A program made the translations under genes and the position numbers. 64,000 bases of DNA from Gymnothorax reevesii (taxonomy: Eukaryota; Chordata; Actinopteri; Anguilliformes; Muraenidae), in the NCBI GenBank assembly GCA_029721435.1, contig CM056577.1:30286719-30350718 (forward strand). The letters are read 5' to 3'. The first letter of the stretch is position 1; each line of letters opens with the position of its first letter. Below the pieces are notes generated by a model that saw only the letters and a list, made by a program, of their open reading frames with translations, had not been told where the DNA came from and searched no databases. This document shows, piece by piece, positions 56,843-64,000 of this stretch.

Positions 56843-57980
56843 CAGAGAAACACCCTTGATAGGTAGACGACATAAGTCCCACCTTTACCTGTCCTGTAAC
56901 TAAATCTGACTTCAAGAATACAGAGCGCAGAGGTACAGATACAGTCCTCCCTTCAATACCTTGTTCGAGTATGAAATCCCCAGAAGCGGTCTTATCACGT
57001 AACTCCAAGGAGTCCATCAACAAAAGAGACTGAGAAGCTCCGGTATCCCTTAGGATATATTTGGGGACAGGAGGAGAATGCTCATTCAGAGCCACAAATC
57101 CCACTGACGCAAATGGAAGAAATTCCTCCCTCACAAAGTCACCAGTATCAGGCTTCTTAGCCCCACAAGGAGCAGTCAGTTTAGCAGATCGGTCATCTAC
57201 TACAGGGATTTCTAACCTTGTTTTCACAAAGGCATTTGGTTTGGTATCCTTTTCTTTTTCTTTCTTAGCTTTAAGTAACCAACAGCTAGTTGTAACATGA
57301 CCAGATTTCTTGCAATAATTGCAAACTAGACCACTTTTGTCACTGTCAGCTTTCACACTTTGATCAGACCTGTGATTGGATTTCTGAGCACCATCACCAG
57401 ATTTGTCTTTGGTTTTGGGTGAGGAATCATGGGTATCACCATTACCTTTTTTCTGAAATTGGGACCATCTATTGTTGCTGCTAGACTGAAATTTGGACTT
57501 ATGTGTGAGGACATATTCATCTGCAAATTTGGCAGCTGACTGCAAATTCAGTGCTTGCTTCTCATTCAGGTAGGTCTTAATATCATCCTTAACACAGTTC
57601 TTGAATTCTTCAACTAACACCATCTCTTTTAGTGAGTTGAAATCATCCTTGACCTCCATAGAAGTACACCAGCGTTCAAAGCAAACCTTCTTCTCGTTAG
57701 CAAATTCCACATAAGTCTGATTGTCAGATTTCTTCAGCCCTCTGAATTTCTGTCGGTAAGCCCCTGGAACCAACTCATAAGCTTTCAAAATAACCTTTTT
57801 GACAACCTCATAATTAGAGGAATCATCTGCAGATAAAGCCAAATAGGCTTGTTGAGCTTTACCCTTGAGGACAGTATGCAACATTAGAGGCCAGTGTTCC
57901 TTTGGCCACTGACAACTTTTAGCTACCTTTTCAAAGCACTGGAAATAGTTATCAACGTCCTTCTCCAAAAATGGAGGCAC
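56829..57980 (-). pseudogene. Gypsy gag (capsid, zinc knuckle) fused to aspartic protease
   Basis: A 383-codon open segment. Residues about 1-160 are the capsid; the C-terminal half (YRQKFRGLKKSDNQTYVEF ... KFADEYVLTHK) has the SCAN-like fold signature of Gmr1-type capsids. Residues 165-215 are a charged linker. Residues 220-233 form a CCHC zinc knuckle (C220, C223, H228, C233), which binds RNA. The protease active site DTGASQS is at 312-318. The frame opens earlier on the genome (EVKLVPPF precedes MPPFLEK), so the listed ATG is only the first Met in the open part. The N-terminal gag lies at 58150-58467 in another frame. The end at 56829 is caused by a frameshift. Confidence 0.9.
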
Positions 57981-58149
57981 CAGTTTTACCTCCTGGCTAG
58001 CACAAAATTTATTTTCAGTGTATGTTTATTTTTATTTGCTCCATTTGGAGCCGTTCTTCTCTATCGATTTTCTGTAAATCGAAATCTCTCTGTCTTGCTA
58101 ATTTTTCTAACTCAAATTCTCTTTGTTTTTCTTTTTCCTCCTTCTCAAA

Positions 58150-58467
58150 TTATCTTTGTTTTTCTTCTCTTGCTAATTTTTCTAACTCAAACTGCCTTTG
58201 TGTTTCTTTTTCCTCCCTTTCAATCTCTAGGAGTTTTAATTTAAGTTCCATTTCTATATTTGGATTTTCCACTGGAAACTGTTCCAGATCTCCTGGTGCA
58301 AACACATTTTCATCAATGTAATATTCAACAATTTCTCTAGCCAGTCTTGCTTTTTGCATGGCAGGTTTTACCTCTTTCAGCTCTAAATGTCTGCATATTT
58401 CTACCTGTTCTGTCTTTTTAAAAGACTTCAAAACCTCTACGGTTGGTGATGCCAAGAAATCATCCAT
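58150..58467 (-). pseudogene. Gypsy gag N-terminal coiled-coil region
   Basis: From ATG 58467 the frame reads MDDFLASPTVEVLKSFKK and continues to a highly charged heptad-like region (MELKLKLLEIEREEKETQ, RQFELEKLAREEKQR), a predicted coiled coil. A stop (TAA) follows at about 58147-58149. Beyond it the same frame carries on for about 45 codons of similar Glu/Lys/Arg-rich sequence before a frameshift near 58010. A coiled-coil leader before the capsid is usual in this group. The ATG lies about 113 nt after the primer-binding site. Confidence 0.7.
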
Positions 58468-58579
58468 TGCTGTTGATCTGTCTATATGTATATATATATG
58501 TATATATATAGGAAAATTCAAAAAAAAATTTTACAATTTGATATGTTAGATTTTCAATAAATGACTCACACAATGGTCT

Positions 58580-58599
58580 ATCCTGGACTTTAGCCCCCA
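58580..58599 (-). promoter_or_regulatory. Primer-binding site, tRNA-Pro-like
   Basis: On the minus strand TGGGGGCTAAAGTCCAGGAT lies three bases after the end of the 5' LTR. Its start TGGGGGCT matches the 3' end complement of tRNA-Pro as used by many vertebrate retroelements, and the remainder matches partly. It would prime minus-strand synthesis. Confidence 0.6.
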
Positions 58600-58602
58600 A
58601 TT

Positions 58603-59043
58603 TGTTATGGCCCCAATTTGCTACGACATATAAGACAGAAAGGGATGACAGACAAAATTTTAAAACTAAAACGGATTTAATTCAACAAAGACTAACACTA
58701 ACCTACAATTTATACTACTGACCAAGATTGATAATATACAAGAAAAAAAATATTTACAGTCCCTTGAGATGGGGTTGCTTGGTGATGTTCTGGGTGATGA
58801 AAATGCTCCAACACAGGCAAAAATCCAGGAAAAGCTTCACAGGTCTTGAAAAGAGTGACAGGTCTGGTCAAATGTATCCTTCTCCTTGCAATTTCTCCTA
58901 CTACTTTACACTCTCAATTTTTCTCCTTAAATACTCTTTTGCAGACCCCTCCCACCTTTTAGACTTTTTTTTAATTCTCTGGGACTTTCCCCTCTCAGAC
59001 ATGCCCAGGAAATGCCCAAACCTAGCTCCAGTCTAGGCTTTAC
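58603..59043 (-). repeat. 5' LTR of the gypsy element (outer limit approximate)
   Basis: On the minus strand the LTR ends ...GGGGCCATAACA directly before the primer-binding site. Its start is best placed at TGTAAAGCCTAGAC (59043) or TGTTTTTTGTTGAATAC (about 59064). A TATA-like AGTATTTAAG lies at about 58926-58935. The 3' LTR is absent, so the limits and the target duplication cannot be confirmed. Confidence 0.5.
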
Positions 59044-59330
59044 AAGTTGTATTCAACAAAAAACAGACACATTCATCTGCTTATTTCTTAACAGTAGTAT
59101 GATCAATAATGACTGGTATATAAGAGAAGGTCTGACTCGACCGTTATTGGACGTGAAAACAATGTCACCATCTGTCCGTTCACCTCATAACCACAATGCA
59201 GTTTTTGCTGTCTGACCGGGTCCTTTTTTGGCCAGGGACACAAAGTCGCCGTCTGGCCAGTGCTTGCTTGGATGTTTTGAAAACATCGACCCCAAAAATC
59301 TCAAAAGTGTGATTTTATGACCTAGGTTGT

Positions 59331-59835
59331 CAGGGCCGGCGCTCGCCTAGACAATTGCCTTGGCAAAAATCCATCCCTTTATTGGCAACAATTAGTCCTG
59401 GCTTGAAGGTAATTCTAGTGACAAGTACATGGTTTTTTCATTAACATTTTCCATTCAGACAGCTGTCTATTTTTTTCAGCAAGTTGCGTGACCGTGCTGC
59501 AAAAGCAGGTGTGCGTACTCGTAGCCAAAATTACCTTCATTCGCGAAAGAGTTCTGAAGTGTCGCTCTCGCTGGAAAAAAAAACCGTTACAGAGTGCCAG
59601 TGCATAGACTTACAGTATTTATAATTAAATTATTTTTCTGTACTGAATGTAGCCCATTATTTTGTCGCTGTGAGATCGCATGGGGAAAGAAGCCGTGTCT
59701 TCAATTGCCACTTGATTATTCTTGAATTGGAAATGTGTTAGTAAAGGGAAACCTACTAGAATTAGCCAGGACTAATTGTAGTCAATAAAGGGATGGATAT
59801 TTCCCCCCAAAGTTTCAGGTCTAGTGCTGGCGCTG
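59331..59835. mobile_element. hAT-like miniature element with 8-bp target duplication
   Basis: The left end CAGGGCCGGCGCTCGCCTAG and the inverse of the right end (CAGCGCCAGCACTAGACCTG) are inverted repeats. TAGGTTGT (59323-59330) and TAGGTAGT (59836-59843) flank them, a 7-of-8 match typical of hAT insertions. At 505 bp, the interior includes an imperfect inverted pair (CCTTTATTGGCAACAATTAG against the inverse of CTAATTGTAGTCAATAAAGG). No coding frame was seen. Confidence 0.75.
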
Positions 59836-59843
59836 TAGGTAGT

Positions 59844-62800
59844 ACTTCCGATTTCATGACCTGAGGTATTTCTTGCATACAGGTCTTCAATTACAATCTG
59901 ACCCCTCCCGAGTGTCAGCTACCAGCTAATGGTGCAATTTTCAGTTTAGACATCGAGTATGGAAGCCATTGAGATGCCTTTCTATGGCTTCATCTTCAGG
60001 AAGTCTGGTAATGGAAAAAACACAATATGTTTGCCTACCTTGCGGTGAAAAGGACCACCGATGCTGTTTAATTAGTGAAGAAAAAAAATTGCTCAATGTG
60101 CAATAATTAGCCAGTAAAAGAGGCCTAGAGCAGTCCGATCGACAGGGATTGTGTTCCGTTCACCCATCAGGCGCTTTCCCTGCAGCTAATTTCGACATCC
60201 AATTCTCACGTTCTGCCACTACACAATTTCTAATTAAATATGCCAGCTAAGTGATGCTGTAAGAACTAATGACTTTTAATGGGAGAGGCCTGCTGTGGTT
60301 TGAGCCTCATTAGTGTCTGTGGATGAGTCAATTAGGCCAAAATCAAGCTCAAGGTCTCATTCACAAAATGGCCTAATGATCAAATTTACCTCAAACATGG
60401 TGCCCACAGAAAATTATGACAGGTTATCAAATTAAAATTTGATGTTGATATGATTGTCGCTCTAAATAGTTTACAGTAGATGGAAGCTGATTGCTGGCTG
60501 GTTGTTTGGTACCGGTACTGTATGTACTTGTGTTCATGGGGGATTATGGTTAGGGTTAATGCATGTTTCCTTTTTATTTTTTAGTAATTGATTAATTCTC
60601 AGTATATATTTTCTACGCAATCTTTGTCTTTTTTTTCACATGGACAGATGTCCTATCATTTTTTTCAATGAAAAGTTATAGGTATTTTTTTAAATGTTGG
60701 GTTTGGATTTTTAAAAATGTTTTAATTTTTTTACAGTACAATTCAGAACAATAAATTTAAATGGAAAATCATTATAACAACATATGACATCATAATTTCA
60801 CATTTTTTCAAACAACTGTCTTTGCGCTGCATTTATTTATTTCATATTTCAAACACTTTTTTAAAAAAATCAATTTTAATTGAAAATCATACATTCAGAA
60901 ATGAATGCACAGTCTGGAAAACAGAGAGAAACAGCACAACACCTCAGAAATCTTCCCCTGTAATTATTAAACTACTCAGTGAATCCATCCTGGAAAAGAA
61001 AAACATTGCAAAACTCAAAATGAATTAAAATCCTCTTAGTTTTCTGCCCTTGTCAGCCCTTTTGTGGCACATACCCAGCCTGTTGTGTTTTGAGTTCAGT
61101 TCATAAATGATAATTATAGGAGTTCTCAAAAGTATTCAGTTCACATTTTGTTTACTTAGGGACAACGGAAATATGTCTTCAATACGAATTGAAATTTCAT
61201 ACGAATGCAACATCCCTCAATTGGCCCATGGGGGGGAAATGCTCAATAGCCCCTTAAATTCTAAATTTTCACTTAAGTTTTCTGTTCAGTAGGTTCATAG
61301 TCAGAAAAAGAAAAAAAGTATTTTCCGTATAGGACAGATGTTAGATACAAATTCTTTATCTGCTGGCTGCTGTGCTTTAGTAAAGCTACATCTAACTTGC
61401 ACTGAGAAAAATATTCAAACCCTGGACACCATGTTTTTATGGCGTTAACATTACATCAAATGCAAAATATCCAGATCTTGTATATCATTTTATACATATT
61501 TCTCTGTAATTTAGCGGGGCATATTTGGGATTGCTGAAAACCTTGGGATCTCTGCTAGAATTCAAAATAGAACTGGAATCCCACAGGTTTGAATACACAA
61601 GCTACACCTGATGGACTGATACATGGGTCCATAGGTTTTCTGTGGTTTAAAACTGTCCTGGCCACTTTTGAGAGATTTACAGCATCCAGACACTTTTGTG
61701 ACAGCCTGCAAAATTGATAATGCAAAAACATTTAAAAAAAAAAAAGAGTTTAAAGGGTTCATAGAAGTCAGAGTTTGAGTCATAATCTGGGTAATCCTGG
61801 TCAGATGATTCTGTAGTCAACCCAGCTAATAAGAAAACTATAATGCGCCCGTGATGTGATTATTAAGCACATCATATTGCCCTGTGCTTTTGTTTGACTC
61901 ATATATTGTGACTTTGCTTTTTTTGGCATCTGACCTCCAGCAGAAAAACTTGAATGAGGTTGAGCTCCTTGAAGATTTTATCACTTGTTCCAGTGGACTA
62001 GCTCCTTTATAGAGTCACTATCATCTCTGACTTGAAGCAGCCCTCCCCTGTCTTGCCCATAAGGAGTACCCAAATGATTCTCAACTACATGCAGTAATAT
62101 GATAATACATTTATTGATATCAGTGAGCTGTAATAGCTATTGCAATAAAATTAAGGCTTCCTCTTTCAAGTGACATTTGTACTGATGGTAGACCTTAAAC
62201 TGACTGGCAATGAAGACAAACGGCTATTTAAACACCGTCGTAACCAAGCATGCTCGCGGCACAAATGAGATAGGAGACGAATGAGATCTCTCAAAATTGA
62301 AAGAGTATTTATAATTGCCCTGATAAGATAGGGCTTTTTTAAATTCTGCACAAAAATTGCACTGGGAACTGCTCAAATTTACAAGCTCTGTGAGGGGTTT
62401 TGCAGAAACAGGTGGATGGTCCCCCACGGGCAACAAAAGTGGGGCAGGGGGCAATGATCTCTGTGTATTTATAGTAAATGTTTACTTAAAATCGTCCTGT
62501 GCCCTGGTGTGTTATAATAATGTAGTTTTGTTCCAGGCTCATGAATCTTCCCTGCCATCCCTGGTATCACTCTTTTTGTTCCCCTAACGCACAAGGCAAA
62601 GTAACGAGGGAGGCCCTAACTACATCCTGAGAAAAGAGCGGTATTTGGTCAGTCTCCATAGAGGAACAATAAGCAGATTCTTTGAACCGTTTTTTATGGG
62701 TGAGAAATCTGAAAGCTCCCAGATTGAAATATGTTGCCCCTTAAATAAACCTTCAAGTGGAAAGGCATTTCCTTTGAAATCACTGCGTGGAACATGCTAA

Positions 62801-63358
62801 CCTGAGAGCGTTTTTCCTCATTGTTGTTCTTAATCTAACCCTTCTTTCCAAACGGGAAATAAAGTTGATTGAACATAGCAGGGGCCAAACCCTGGAATAC
62901 TGTAGGGTTAAGGGGCCCTGCTTGAGGGCCCAACAGGTACACTGATGTGTTTGTGGCTGCACTGGACCTTGAATCATCAACCATCCGAGTCTGAGTTGAG
63001 CAGCTGGGCCTGCGGGCAGATTAAATTTGAGATGAACACAGAACAAGACCTACCTGCAGCATTGTGGGATTGAGTAACCAGGCGGTGTGGAGGACAGACT
63101 CTGATGCTCTGGCTCCTCGGCGTGAGTCGGGGGGGGGGATGCCCAAAGCTGTTAAAACCACCAACATCACCAGTGGGGGATCTGTCAGCCCTGAGGGTAC
63201 CTGAGTTGGGCTCGCATTCAGCAGCAGGATCAGAGAGCACAAGTTAATGAGCCTGTCCGTCACTATAATTTTTCATCCTTTAAAGCCAAAGGCCTTGTGA
63301 CAGACTCAACCAATCAAGAAAAAAGGGATTTAATTCCACAGGGGCTCCGGAGGACTTA
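59844..63358. other. Long non-coding stretch
   Basis: I find no gene. Positions 60130-60400 are complex, non-repetitive sequence with TAATTA and AATTAG motifs that could be conserved non-coding DNA; this is untestable here. AT-rich segments dominate 60560-61030. A G-run lies at 63129-63138. Short frames at 62224-62587 and 62780-63263 have no recognisable domains. Confidence 0.35.
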
Positions 63359-64000
63359 ACACTTCTTAAAATGTAATTTAAACAAAACAGAGGTTGTCCT
63401 GTTCAGTCGCCCTGACCGGGTTCAGGTCCTTGGCAGCTCCCTTGGCTCACTGGCACCTTACATCAGCTCCCATGCCAAGAATCTTGCTGTGATTATTGAT
63501 AGTGCCTTCAAACTGGATAAACAGGTCAGCTCAGTGGTCAAGTCTAGCTTTTTTTCAGCTGAGGCTTTTAGCCAAAGTTAAACCATATCTGAGCCAGAAA
63601 GATCTTGAAAAAGTTACCCATGCTTTTATTACATCTCATTTGGACTATTGTAACTCCCTGTATGTCGGTATTCACCAGTCAGAGCTCAACCACCTGCAGC
63701 TCGGTCAAAATGCAGCAGCTCGTCTCCAAACTGGGACAAAGAAACGTGAGCACATAACTCCTGTACTTTCTGCACTTCACTGGCTGCCGGTTAGGTATAG
63801 GATTGATTTTAAGATTCTTTTATTTGCTTTTAAGTCTCTGAATGGGCTGGCCCCGGAATACCTGTCTGACCTTATTAAGCTGCATCAGCCGCCCAGAGCC
63901 CTTTGGTCAGCTGATCAGGTAGTCTTAAACATTCCTCAATCCTTTTTAAAATCTAGAGGAGATGGAGCCTTTGCAGTTGTGGCTCCCACTCTCTGGACCA
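63359..64000 (+). mobile_element. L2-like LINE fragment running off the window
   Basis: The frame from 63359 reads FLKCNLNKTEVVLFS, then VLGSSLGSLAPYISSHAKNL, an L2-type reverse transcriptase C-terminal half. At a seven-T run (63549-63555) one extra T shifts the frame. After it the coding resumes as VKPYLSQKDLEKVTHAFITS, HLDYCNSLYVGIHQSELN, HITPVLSALHWLPVRYRID and a last visible VVAPTLWT. The part after the shift is open to the window end. It shares the LDYCN...HWLPVR blocks with 9941-10432. The 5' end is truncated near 63350. It is inactive. Confidence 0.85.

Larger units (their letters stand above)
53311..59043 (-). mobile_element. Ty3/gypsy LTR retrotransposon of Gmr1 type (integrase before RT), 3'-truncated
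   Basis: On the minus strand the order is LTR, primer-binding site, gag (coiled coil, capsid, zinc knuckle), aspartic protease, integrase, reverse transcriptase, then truncation. Standard Ty3/gypsy elements have RT-RNase H before integrase. The reversed order defines the Gmr1 group of deuterostome elements, whose capsid is also the source of the vertebrate SCAN domain. This copy has stops and frameshifts in every part, an insertion of about 0.8 kb between protease and integrase, and no RNase H or 3' LTR. No envelope gene is seen. It cannot be active. Confidence 0.9.

Noticed and set aside
53311..59043. Endogenous retrovirus with envelope
   Set aside because: No envelope-like frame, and the domain order and gag are those of a Ty3/gypsy retrotransposon.

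Overview
The window reads as a piece of a ray-finned (most likely teleost) fish nuclear genome. It has no dense coding, no operons and no prokaryotic signals. What can be recognised is a layered deposit of transposable elements typical of fish: several Tc1 families, L2-like and Rex3-like LINE tails, hAT-like and PIF/Harbinger-like non-autonomous elements, a TTAA-flanked foldback element, and a vertebrate Ty3/gypsy element. No complete host gene was found; one doubtful exon candidate lies near 39.0-39.4 kb.

Layout. 1-5.4 kb: mostly non-coding, with a ~140 bp tandem array (965-3010) rich in a palindrome resembling nuclear-receptor half sites. 5.4-7.6 kb: a DNA element with an AAG duplication, itself hit by a TTA-flanked element. 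9.9-11.5 kb: an L2-like LINE tail and a Tc1 relic. 21.6-23.1 kb: a well-preserved Tc1 element whose transposase lacks the first DNA-binding helix-turn-helix. 24.3-30.1 kb: a composite region bounded by TA plus inverted GACCCATTTAC ends. Just inside the left end starts a SWIM/YqaJ-family ORF (+ strand); just inside the right end starts a THAP-domain ORF (- strand). This inward-facing two-gene plan is what I recall for ISL2EU-type transposons, and it is the most interesting object here. It is decayed and filled with nested elements. 31.2-34.1 kb: two abutting Tc1 elements, the second complete apart from one in-frame stop. 39.6-40.8 kb: a TTAA-flanked element with ~390 bp inverted arms. 42.6-50.9 kb: many nested DNA elements, including two that abut at a shared TAA. 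51.3-52.5 kb: a Rex3-like tail with ATGG repeats and a Tc1 fragment. 53.3-59.05 kb: a minus-strand Ty3/gypsy element with the unusual order gag-protease-integrase-reverse transcriptase (Gmr1 type), broken by stops and frameshifts and missing its RNase H and 3' LTR. 59.3-59.8 kb: a short hAT-like element with an 8-bp duplication. 63.36 kb to the end: a second L2-like LINE fragment running off the window.

No gene here is likely to make a functional protein as it stands, with the possible exception of the N-terminally shortened Tc1 transposase. The biology lies in insertion history: who inserted into whom, an empty-site comparison inside the window, and the two-gene transposon. Boundaries were read by eye from terminal repeats and target duplications. 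Family names are from memory of the families, not from a search.
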